Shown: in pieces, positions 31,270 to 38,329 of the stretch | How positions within the stretch are numbered: the stretch's first letter is position 1 | Layout of the letters: the number at the start of each line of letters is the position of its first letter | Assembly (NCBI GenBank): GCA_003485325.1 | Contig: DMZI01000077.1 | Coordinates: 1-38,329 of the forward strand | Direction of reading: 5' to 3' | Origin: Desulfotomaculum sp. | Lineage (GTDB): Bacteria > Bacillota > Desulfotomaculia > Desulfotomaculales > Nap2-2B | DNA length: 38,329 bases | Translations under genes and position numbers: made by a program | Notes under the pieces: model-generated | The model's input: only the letters and a program-made list of their open reading frames with translations | What the model was told of the DNA's origin: nothing | Database searches by the model: none

Positions 31270-31294
31270 AAGCAGCCGCGTACCGAACTTCGAA

Positions 31295-34200
31295 TCAGGA
31301 TACCGGGGCGCCTGAAATATCAAACTTTACAAAGAATGTTGTCCCTTCCGGGCTGGTTTCTATGCTTATTTTCGCATTATGCCTGGTTGCTATTTTATAA
31401 CACATGGCAAGTCCCAGGCCGGTGCCGTAGTCTTTAGTGGTAAAAAACGGGATACCCATTTTATCCAGATGCTCCGGCGGGATTCCTTTGCCCTGATCAC
31501 TTACCGCCAAAACAACCTCTTTCCCTTCAACAAATGTTCTCACAGTAAGGTAGCCGCCTGGCGCCATAGCCTCAAGCCCGTTGCGGATCAAATTGAGGAT
31601 CATCTGTTTGATATCATTTTTTTCCAAGAGCATGTCGGGTACCTCTTCAAGTTCCATGTTGATATACTTGTCTTCTTTGATAGCGTCTGTTTCTATTAAG
31701 TAAATTAAATCGTTAATTAAAACGTTCAGGTTTTCTGGCTCTGCATCATAGGCCCTGCTTCTCGCCAGGGTGAGATATTCTGTAATAATCGAGTTCGCCC
31801 TGTCTAATTCACTGATCATAAGCTCAAACCGGTCCGCATATTTCTCGAATTCTTTTTTATTACCAATATACTCCAAATAGCCCCTGACAACCATCATTGG
31901 GTTTCTGATCTCGTGTGCAATCCCCCCGGCCATCTCACCAACCAGTTTTAAACGATCCAGACGGGACATTTCTTTTTCAAACTGCCTGAGCTCTGTAATA
32001 TCATTTGTAATAATTAGAATACACATCTCACCATTAAGCTCAATAAACTCTGTTGATAACAGACCGGTGCGCTGTTTACCCTGTTTTGTATAGAATTTTA
32101 CTTCAAGGTTATTTATCGGTTTCTTCTCATCCATTGACTTGATTAATTCCGGTGGCGGGCCGGAACTGCCGTAAACATGGTGTTCTTCATATGTCGTATC
32201 TATCAGTTCTTCTTTAGAATAACCAAGATTGGCCATAGAAGTATTGTTAATGTCAACGCAATTTCCATTCAATGTTCGGATGTTCATCATCACAGGGCTT
32301 GAATTAAACGCTTTGAAGAAGCGTTCCTCCGACTGGCGCAGCTTCTCCTCCATCTGCTTGCGTTCGGTAATGTCAAATTGATGATACAAAATGACGCGCT
32401 CATCATTAAGCTGGACAATTTCCGCAGATGTAACAAGGCTTAAAATTTTCCCGTTTTTAGCCCTGACTTTAATTTCAAAGTTCTGCAGCCGTCCTGAACC
32501 GTTAATTCGCTGAAATGCCTCCACCCGCTGGGCAGGGTCAATATAGGCGTTTAATTCCAGGGAGTTGCGGCCGATTATCTCATCACGCGAATAACCTGTA
32601 ACTTCCGTAAACTTGTCGTTTATCTCTATGAAGCGTCCGTCTAAATTTTGGATATACATCATAGCCGGGCTTGAATAAAAGGCCTTGCAGAACCGTTCCT
32701 CGGACTGGCGAAGGTCCACTTCCTGCAGTTTCTTGGCAAGGGAACGATAGCGCTCTTCACTTTCCTTCAGCGCAACCTCGGCTTTCTTGCGCTCGGTTAT
32801 GTCGCGTAAAATACCGATGACGCCGATGATCTCACCCGATTTGTTGCGGTAAGGGAATTTGTTGGCAAGAAAGATACGGTCGCCGTCTTTTGCAGGAATC
32901 GTTTCTTCAAAAATTCCACTTTTTCCTGACGTAGTAACTTCTAAATCATTCTCCCGGTTTAGTTGCCCCGCTTCATACCCGAAATATTCGCTGATATCAT
33001 AACCTATAATCTCGTTGAAGGGTTTGTCCGTTATCTTTGCCAGCGCCCGGTTTGCGAGCACCATCCGGCCTTCAAGGTTTTTGACGCCGACCAGATCTGA
33101 AGTTCCATCAATAATGTTAAATAACAGGGTTCGATTTGCGTAAACGGCTTCTTCCACCTCCTTGCGCAAGGTGATGTCCTGCCCTTGCGCAATCGTGGCG
33201 ATAATGCCGGTTTTATCTCTATTGTAGACATTGGCTGAATTCCACAGGACTATATGAATCGAGCCATCGGCGCCAAGGATGGGAATTTCAACCGCTTCCC
33301 AACGCTCTCCCGATGAAGTTTGCCTTATATGGTTTAAGGACTCCCTCTTGCTGTTCTCCGGAAATAGAATTTCCAGGGGCAGGCCTAAAACCTCGCCCTC
33401 AGTGTACCCCGTCAACCTCTCGAAGGCATGGCTGAATATTGTTATCTTAAAGGAGGTATCCCAGACTATGATAGGAGCATTTGCGTAACCGATCAGGTTT
33501 TCCAGGTAATCCCTGGTCTCCATTAACATTTCTTCAGCGTGCTTATGTCTGGTGATATCCCGGACCATACCAATTATCAGCGCCGGTTTTTCACCGCCTC
33601 TTGCTGCTTTGCCAATTACCTCTATGAATTTAACCGCGTCATCGCTTCTGACAATCCGGAATTCGTCGCGGGCTTTCTTCCCCTTACTTGCAAATCTTAA
33701 GATATCTCTTGCCGCTTTTTCCCTGTCCTCAAGATGAATCATGTTAATGAAAGCATCAAAGGAAGGCTGAATCTGCCCGGGGGTCAGCCCCAGGATGCGG
33801 TAGAACTCGTCGGACCAAACCATCCGGTTATTTTCCAGATCCCAGGAGAAACTTCCTGAATGCGCGATCTCCTGAGAAGCGGCAAGGTTGTTGTTGACTA
33901 TTCTCAATTCGTTCTCAATCCGCTTGCGCCCGGTAATATCATCAAAAGCGGATATCGCTCCTATGATCACTCCTTCCCCGTCCAGCAATGGATTGGAGTT
34001 CCATATAGCCGTCTTACGCGTTCCGTCTTCCCAGACAAAATCTATTTCCAGGTTTTTAACTGTCTCGCCCTTCCATACCGCACGCTGAACCGGTATTTCT
34101 TCCGGGGATAGTTCTTTTCCCTCATGGTACATTTTTAAAGGCGAATTGTTTAAGCCGGAATCTAAAAAAACCTTCCACGGCTGAATCCTTAAGAATTCCG

Positions 34201-34333
34201 CCGCTTTCTTGTTATATTTTATTTTCCGGCAAGTTTTATCTAAAGTTATGCTTATGCCGACAGGGATTGTATCGAATAATTTCATAGTCCGGTCTGAATT
34301 CAGGTCTAAGCTGCTAAAAAGAGAACTAATCAT
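31295..34333 (-). CDS. Cytosolic sensor histidine kinase with six PAS domains
   Basis: The 1012-residue protein has no transmembrane segment. Six PAS domains follow one another (about 10-140, 145-265, 270-390, 390-515, 520-650 and 655-775), each ending in a D-IT-RK-type linker. The HisKA helix carries the phospho-acceptor His in GGIAHEIRNP (about 800), followed by a HATPase with NLIRNGLEAMAPGG (N box), VSDQGKGIP (G1), PFFTTKDYGTGLGLAM (F and G2 boxes). The layout resembles sporulation kinases (KinA-type) that feed Spo0F/Spo0A. No response regulator lies beside it, as is usual for such orphans. A Spo0A-box-like sequence lies about 100 nt upstream. The sensed signal is unknown. Confidence 0.93.
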   Translation of the reverse strand: MISSLFSSLDLNSDRTMKLFDTIPVGISITLDKTCRKIKYNKKAAEFLRIQPWKVFLDSGLNNSPLKMYHEGKELSPEEIPVQRAVWKGETVKNLEIDFVWEDGTRKTAIWNSNPLLDGEGVIIGAISAFDDITGRKRIENELRIVNNNLAASQEIAHSGSFSWDLENNRMVWSDEFYRILGLTPGQIQPSFDAFINMIHLEDREKAARDILRFASKGKKARDEFRIVRSDDAVKFIEVIGKAARGGEKPALIIGMVRDITRHKHAEEMLMETRDYLENLIGYANAPIIVWDTSFKITIFSHAFERLTGYTEGEVLGLPLEILFPENSKRESLNHIRQTSSGERWEAVEIPILGADGSIHIVLWNSANVYNRDKTGIIATIAQGQDITLRKEVEEAVYANRTLLFNIIDGTSDLVGVKNLEGRMVLANRALAKITDKPFNEIIGYDISEYFGYEAGQLNRENDLEVTTSGKSGIFEETIPAKDGDRIFLANKFPYRNKSGEIIGVIGILRDITERKKAEVALKESEERYRSLAKKLQEVDLRQSEERFCKAFYSSPAMMYIQNLDGRFIEINDKFTEVTGYSRDEIIGRNSLELNAYIDPAQRVEAFQRINGSGRLQNFEIKVRAKNGKILSLVTSAEIVQLNDERVILYHQFDITERKQMEEKLRQSEERFFKAFNSSPVMMNIRTLNGNCVDINNTSMANLGYSKEELIDTTYEEHHVYGSSGPPPELIKSMDEKKPINNLEVKFYTKQGKQRTGLLSTEFIELNGEMCILIITNDITELRQFEKEMSRLDRLKLVGEMAGGIAHEIRNPMMVVRGYLEYIGNKKEFEKYADRFELMISELDRANSIITEYLTLARSRAYDAEPENLNVLINDLIYLIETDAIKEDKYINMELEEVPDMLLEKNDIKQMILNLIRNGLEAMAPGGYLTVRTFVEGKEVVLAVSDQGKGIPPEHLDKMGIPFFTTKDYGTGLGLAMCYKIATRHNAKISIETSPEGTTFFVKFDISGAPVS

Positions 34334-34429
34334 ATCAGCGCCAACCCCACCCTCGATTTTTTGTTTAAAACAGAATTATCGCATTTCGGTCTATAAATTT
34401 GACAGGCGTCTTTAAAATCCTTTGATGAA

Positions 34430-34440
34430 TTTGTCGAAAA
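34430..34440. promoter_or_regulatory. Candidate Spo0A box upstream of the histidine kinase
   Basis: TTTGTCGAAAA matches the TTTGTCRAA Spo0A-binding consensus in full. It lies 97 nt upstream of the kinase start in the only plausible promoter region. One short match can occur by chance. Confidence 0.4.
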
Positions 34441-34587
34441 ATAGGTTATAAAATGTTTTTAAGCGCTGACAGCAGTGCGGCTTGCATACTCTTATAAATT
34501 AAATCGGTCATTTTTCTTTTTAATTCACAAGAAGGAAAACAGCTGTTCATGGCGAAAATTTACCTAAAATTAGCAGGTTAACTAGTA

Positions 34588-34896
34588 ACGGATATTCTGA
34601 CGTCAAAAGCGGTCCTGGTCGGCTCACCCACCCTGAATAACGGGATGCTTCCCTCTGCAGCCGGCTTTCTGGCCTAAGTAAAGGGCTTAAGGCCGAAAAA
34701 AAGAATCGGTTTTGCTTTCGGGTCCTTCGGCTGGGGCGGCCGGGGGGCGGTAAAGGTCAGGGAAGAACTCCAGTCCATGGGCTGGGATATGCCGGGGGAT
34801 GTTTTGAATATCAAGTACAGGCCGTCCGGGGATGAAATTGAAGAAGCAAAGATGACCGGGTTCAAACTGGGCCAGGTGATCAAAAACGGCGATTAG
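34588..34896 (+). pseudogene. C-terminal flavodoxin-domain remnant of an FprA-like flavo-diiron protein
   Basis: The frame reads TDILTSKAVLVGSPTLNNGM, then LPSAAGFLA, an in-frame TAA at 34675-34677, then VKGLRPKKRIGFAFGSFGWG and on to FKLGQVIKNGD before TAG. This is the FMN-binding end of A-type flavoproteins, which reduce oxygen or NO. The diiron domain (about 250 residues) is absent and a stop interrupts the remainder, so it is debris. Confidence 0.88.
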
Positions 34897-34955
34897 CCTG
34901 ACAAATTTGGTTGGGTCATTAAATAAATAAGGGCAACGCAAAAAGAAGGAGAAAA

Positions 34956-35138
34956 ATGAAAAAGATGAGTAACAGCTGCGGAGCTTCCGGCGGTGTCTAC
35001 GGCCTTGCCTTTATCGGCGCTCTTGTCTATTACATTCAGCATGCGGCCAATTTCAAGGAAGGCGTGATAGGCTTCTTCAAAGCCCTCCTCTGGCCGGCGA
35101 TACTTATCTACAAAGTAATGCAGTTTCTGAAAATGTAA
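34956..35138 (+). CDS. Small membrane protein of unknown function
   Basis: A 60-residue protein beginning MKKMSNSCGASGGVYGLAFI with a hydrophobic stretch GLAFIGALVYYIQHA, then a second one, IGFFKALLWPAILIYKVMQF. This YYIQHA...FKALLWPA pattern is found in short membrane proteins widespread in anaerobes and archaea. Their role is unknown. AGAAGGAG lies 6 nt before the ATG. It is convergent with typA. Confidence 0.75.
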   Translation: MKKMSNSCGASGGVYGLAFIGALVYYIQHAANFKEGVIGFFKALLWPAILIYKVMQFLKM

Positions 35139-35163
35139 TTTTGATTTAGGGGCAGCATCATTC

Positions 35164-37023
35164 TTACTGCTGTGCTATGGCCTGGTTCATTGAACTCCGG
35201 ACAGGGGCTTGAGGCTTAATCTTTATATATCTGTCGCGTTCGCCTTTATTAATAATCATCTTCCGAAGCCGCAGGGATTTTGGGGTTACCTCCAGCAATT
35301 CATCATCCTTAATAAATTCGAGGCATTTTTCCAGTGTCATAATAACCGGCGGTATCAGGCGCAGGGCGTCGTCGGAACCGGAAGCCCGCGTATTGGTAAG
35401 GTGCTTCTTTTTGCAGACATTTACCGTAATATCATCATTGCGCGCGTTTTCCCCGACAATCATGCCGGCGTATACCTCAACACCCGGTTCAATAAACAAA
35501 TTGCCCCTCCCTTGGGCGTTGAAAAGTCCATAAGGAACGGCGACACCGCTTTCAAAAGCCACCAGTGAGCCCCTGGTACGGGTAATGATTTCACCCTTGA
35601 AAGACTGATAGCATTCATAAACGTGGTTCATCACACCATTGCCCCTGGTATCAGTTAAGAACTCGGACCTGTATCCGATCAGTCCCCTGGACGGGATTAG
35701 GAATTCCATCTTAACAGTATTCCCCGCGGCGTTAACCATGTTCGAAAGTTCACCCCTGCGTTTCCCGATACCTTCGATAACAGTCCCGACATATTCAGCA
35801 GGGACCTCGATGAATAATCTTTCGACGGGTTCGCTTAAGACCCCGTTGATATTTTTAAGAATTACCTCCGGACGGGTCACGGCAAATTCATAACCTTCCC
35901 GGCGCATGAACTCAATCAGTATGGAAAGGTGAAGCTCCCCCCGGCCGGATACCTTGAAGCAGTCGGGATTTAGTTCTTCCACACGCAAAGAGACATTGGA
36001 AAGCAACTCGCGTTCCAGTCGATCCCGCAAATTGCGGCTGGTCACGTAGGTTCCTTCAAGACCCGCCATGGGGCTGTCGTTAACAATAAAATTCATGGAA
36101 ATGGTGGGCTCGTCAATATCCACGAAAGAAACAGGCTCCACCAGATCCGGCGAACAGATGGTGTCTCCAATATTTATCTCCTGCATACCCGACACGGCTA
36201 TTATTTCCCCGGCCCGAGCACGGTCGGTTTCCACCTTTTTAAGGCCCTCAAATGTATAAAGCGTATTTATCCTGACCCGTTTCTCCTTGCCGGCCGTATT
36301 GCACAAAATTATATCCTGGTCTTTGGAAATAACACCCCTGCTTATTTTGCCGATACCTATCCTGCCAACATAGTTATCGTAATCTATTGACGAGACGACT
36401 AACTGCAGGGGGCCATCCGGATCGCCCTCCGGGGCGGGCATCTTTTCTATGATCATATCCAGCAGCGGTTTCATGTCGGCTGAAGAATCGTCAAGAGAAA
36501 TTTTTGCGTAACCTTCTTTCGCGGATGTATAGACAACCGGAAAGTCAAGCTGTTCCTCACCGGCCTCAAGATCGATAAACAGGTCCAGCACTTTATCTAC
36601 GACCTCTTCCGGCCGTGCGCCCGGCCGGTCGATCTTGTTGATCACCACAATAGGTTTCAGGCACGCTTCCAGGGATTTTTTCAAAACAAAACGGGTCTGC
36701 GGCATGGAGCCCTCAAAAGCGTCAACCAGCAGAAGCACCCCGTCAACCATCTTGACGATACGCTCGACCTCTCCGCCGAAGTCCGCATGGCCGGGGGTGT
36801 CAACAATATTAATTTTAGTGTTCTTATATACGATGCTGGTATTTTTTGATAATATCGTTATCCCGCGTTCCCGCTCCAGTTCGTTATTGTCCATTACTCT
36901 TTCGGGCATAACCTGGTTATTGCGGAAGAACCCGGTCTGTTTAAGCAATTTGTCAACCAGAGTGGTCTTGCCGTGATCGACGTGGGCTATTATAGCTATA
37001 TTTCTTAGAGATTTTTCTTCCAT
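35164..37023 (-). CDS. typA: Ribosome-associated GTPase TypA/BipA
   Basis: A translational GTPase that binds the ribosome and assists assembly and growth under stress. The 619-residue protein starts MEEKSLRNIAIIAHVDHGKT, with the P-loop at 14-21, followed by NELERERGITI, DTPGHADFGGEVER and NKIDRPGARPEE. EF-G-like domains 2, 3 and V follow, ending in the TypA-specific C-terminal domain (LTNTRASGSDDALRL). The ATG at 37021-37023 is chosen because the 30 residues encoded upstream are not family-like and AAGGATACATATT is a reasonable ribosome site. Two tandem AAGGATACATAT words lie there. Confidence 0.96.
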   Translation of the reverse strand: MEEKSLRNIAIIAHVDHGKTTLVDKLLKQTGFFRNNQVMPERVMDNNELERERGITILSKNTSIVYKNTKINIVDTPGHADFGGEVERIVKMVDGVLLLVDAFEGSMPQTRFVLKKSLEACLKPIVVINKIDRPGARPEEVVDKVLDLFIDLEAGEEQLDFPVVYTSAKEGYAKISLDDSSADMKPLLDMIIEKMPAPEGDPDGPLQLVVSSIDYDNYVGRIGIGKISRGVISKDQDIILCNTAGKEKRVRINTLYTFEGLKKVETDRARAGEIIAVSGMQEINIGDTICSPDLVEPVSFVDIDEPTISMNFIVNDSPMAGLEGTYVTSRNLRDRLERELLSNVSLRVEELNPDCFKVSGRGELHLSILIEFMRREGYEFAVTRPEVILKNINGVLSEPVERLFIEVPAEYVGTVIEGIGKRRGELSNMVNAAGNTVKMEFLIPSRGLIGYRSEFLTDTRGNGVMNHVYECYQSFKGEIITRTRGSLVAFESGVAVPYGLFNAQGRGNLFIEPGVEVYAGMIVGENARNDDITVNVCKKKHLTNTRASGSDDALRLIPPVIMTLEKCLEFIKDDELLEVTPKSLRLRKMIINKGERDRYIKIKPQAPVRSSMNQAIAQQ

Positions 37024-37173
37024 AATATGTATCCTTATATGTATCCTTTCAAACTGCCGGGCTTTTTTAAAAAACGCACAGCGAACCAGCCTTCGCGGCT
37101 GCTTAAATGGCAATATTAAAGACCTGCCAAATCAAAGATTACAGCAGGCCTTTGTTTTTCTTGCCGTTAAAGC

Positions 37174-37476
37174 CTAATAACGACTGCGCGGCTGATAGCA
37201 GTCCCTGCAGTAAACCGGTCTGTCTCCGCGAGGCTGGAAAGGCACCTCGGTCTGTTTGCCGCATGTGGCGCAGACAGCCGGATGCATTTGGCGGTCCTGG
37301 CGGGAAAAACCGGAGTTTCCACCTCTTCTGTTTTGAGCTTTCCGGGCCGAACGGCATTCCGGGCAGCGTCCGGGATCATTGGTAAACCCTTTTTCCGCGA
37401 AAAACTCCTGCTCCGATATGGAGAAAATAAACTCGGTTCCGCAATCACGGCATGTCAGCTGACGGTCTTGAAACAT
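37174..37476 (-). CDS. Zinc-ribbon protein
   Basis: A 100-residue protein with three CxxC-type pairs: LTCRDCGTEF (about 8-17), RCPECRSAR (about 37-45) and VCATCGKQ (about 68-75), plus YCRDC near the C terminus. The first half matches the short zinc-ribbon protein family common in clostridia. It may bind nucleic acid or protein; no function is established. GAGGGGG lies about 9 nt upstream of the ATG. It lies 60 nt beyond the convergent end of nothing obvious and on the same strand as typA, upstream of it. Confidence 0.78.
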   Translation of the reverse strand: MFQDRQLTCRDCGTEFIFSISEQEFFAEKGFTNDPGRCPECRSARKAQNRRGGNSGFSRQDRQMHPAVCATCGKQTEVPFQPRGDRPVYCRDCYQPRSRY

Positions 37477-37655
37477 TAAAAAACCCCCTCAAATTTTTTA
37501 TCCAATGTAATTAGGATTATCAACCACTTTAACCCCAACCCATTGAACTTGAGAGAGCGTGATTTGTAATACCTAATCTAAGGACGATATAATAATAACA
37601 TGAGTAGTTTTCAAAGTCAAATCAATATATCTGTAATAATTTGTCTAAAAATGTT

Positions 37656-38012
37656 TTATAAAAGTTGCTCCGAGAAGCTTAGTTTAGTATCAATGGTGGG
37701 CGATACTGGATTTGAACCAGTGACCCCTTGCTTGTAAGGCAAGTGCATCGTCAGTTGACAGTTTTTTCTTTGGCATGGTGAAGCCTCTCGCGCCTCTAAG
37801 CGAAGTGTAGGCGGGAGAGGCTTCACTAGCTCCCAATTAGGATATTGTCTAACGACATCTTCAAAGTAATCATAAAGCGGGCGTCTGTCCATAAAAAAGA
37901 AACGTCCACCATAAATAACCTTCATATAACCACCGACTCTATATTTCCGAAATTCTCCATTTTCGCAAATGAGAGTTAAAGGCGGAATAATTGTGATTTC
38001 GCGCTTTTTCAT
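37656..38012 (-). CDS. Hypothetical protein whose 3' end runs into a tRNA fragment
   Basis: ATG at 38012 is 7 nt after AAAGGAG. The first 66 residues (MKKREITIIPPLTLICENGE ... VIYGGRFFFMDRRPLYDYFE ... YPNWELVKP) look like a compact domain that I do not recognise. After that the frame passes through a perfect hairpin (37778-37826) and the tRNA-Val fragment (37694-37746), so the last 50 or so residues are not original protein sequence. The gene was probably cut when an element recombined into the tRNA site, or it ended near the hairpin. Confidence 0.5.
   Translation of the reverse strand: MKKREITIIPPLTLICENGEFRKYRVGGYMKVIYGGRFFFMDRRPLYDYFEDVVRQYPNWELVKPLPPTLRLEAREASPCQRKNCQLTMHLPYKQGVTGSNPVSPTIDTKLSFSEQLL
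37694..37746 (-). pseudogene. 3' fragment of a tRNA-Val (UAC) gene, candidate attachment site
   Basis: The minus strand reads GCACTTGCCTTACAAGCAAG, then the variable loop, a T arm (CACTGGTTCAAATCCAGT) and ATCGCCCACCA. The anticodon in CTTACAA is UAC (Val). The 5' acceptor strand (GGGCGAT) and the D arm are absent upstream, where the sequence is unrelated. A 3' half-tRNA is what tRNA-targeting integrases leave at the far end of an integrated element. Confidence 0.8.
37778..37826. repeat. Long perfect hairpin
   Basis: GTGAAGCCTCTC and GAGAGGCTTCAC are perfect inverted arms around CGCCT...AGGCG, giving a stem of about 17 bp. It resembles the 30521-30543 hairpin. There is no T-run. Confidence 0.6.
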
Positions 38013-38295
38013 GCCAATACTCCTTTCCTCTTAAAGGTTCAGTAGATGTATGATCGCTCTGTTTTGAAGTAATAGCAAGTTATATTAAGCAAAAAGTATA
38101 GATGTGTAGGCAAAAATATAAGCCCTGTGGCAAAGAAGATTTTTACCACCGGGCCAAAATTTATAAGTGCTTATCTTGCTCTAATCCTAATCTATGTAAA
38201 ATCCCAAAACTGTGCCATTCTTTAAACCTTTTAACGTCTCCTATACTTTTAGTAATCGCCCTAAAAGGGGTGCATTATTTTACGATGGGGGGCAT

Positions 38296-38326
38296 AAAAT
38301 AAAAAAGCACCGTCCTAAAAAGGTGC
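38296..38326 (-). terminator. Intrinsic terminator for a gene beyond the right edge
   Basis: On the minus strand GCACC-TTTTTAGGAC-GGTGC is followed by TTTTTTATTTT. The interval 38013-38295 holds no supportable gene. Confidence 0.6.
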
Positions 38327-38329
38327 ATT

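Noticed and set aside
38102..38302. 66-codon Cys-rich open frame at the right edge
   Set aside because: No ribosome site precedes the ATG and the Cys spacing matches no zinc-ribbon pattern.
1..38329. CRISPR array, prophage structural genes or complete insertion sequence
   Set aside because: No regularly spaced direct repeats, capsid/tail genes or transposase were found in the window.

Overview
The window looks like a chromosomal segment of an anaerobic, spore-forming, Gram-positive Firmicute, most like the Peptococcaceae/Pelotomaculum-Desulfotomaculum group. The signs are an HdrA-MvhD electron-transfer operon next to a formate dehydrogenase, an SspH-type spore protein, a Phe-type T-box leader, strong AAGGAGG ribosome sites with frequent GTG/TTG starts, an SPFH/ribbon-helix-helix pair and a cytosolic multi-PAS histidine kinase. 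The species assignment is inference.

Layout. (1) 1-4.8 kb: the 3' end of a formate dehydrogenase alpha gene, hdrA, mvhD and, 43 nt after mvhD, a 95-nt tRNA with a selenocysteine-tRNA-like body but a GCA (Cys) anticodon and U73. Just downstream is a scar that fuses an hdrA 5' piece to an mvhD 3' piece. (2) 4.8-7.4 kb: a promoter, a leader with an intrinsic terminator, then pabB-pabC (p-aminobenzoate synthesis). (3) 7.4-18.5 kb: a surface-glycan locus with a LysM/carbohydrate-binding membrane protein, a PglF/CapD-type dehydratase, a GT2 glycosyltransferase, a FemAB/GNAT-like protein, a PglC-type phosphosugar transferase, an NAD-dependent epimerase, an LCP transferase, a DegT-family aminotransferase and a DUF218 protein. 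Inside it an ancestral FemAB-transferase-epimerase block was duplicated in tandem, and the two copies then lost opposite parts. (4) 18.6-24.8 kb: a GH31 glucosidase, sspH, an RHH/SPFH pair, an iron-sulfur flavoprotein, an exported protein of unknown function and gene debris. (5) 24.9-29.1 kb: a minus-strand operon of PrpF/3-methylitaconate isomerase, LeuC/LeuD-like hydratase subunits and an isocitrate-lyase-superfamily lyase. It matches the last steps of nicotinate fermentation (3-methylitaconate to propionate and pyruvate), yet it sits behind a complete T-box whose specifier reads UUC (Phe). (6) 29.2-38.3 kb: a Gln-rich protein, a decayed ABC transporter, small ORFs, a six-PAS histidine kinase, an FprA remnant, typA, a zinc-ribbon protein and a 53-nt tRNA-Val 3' fragment that looks like the attachment site of an integrated element extending to the right.

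The most unusual items are the Sec-like tRNA-Cys attached to the hdrA-mvhD operon, the Phe T-box in front of a dimethylmalate-type operon whose small subunit lacks a canonical start codon, and the reciprocal decay of the duplicated glycan block. All calls were made by reading the sequence; no database search was run.
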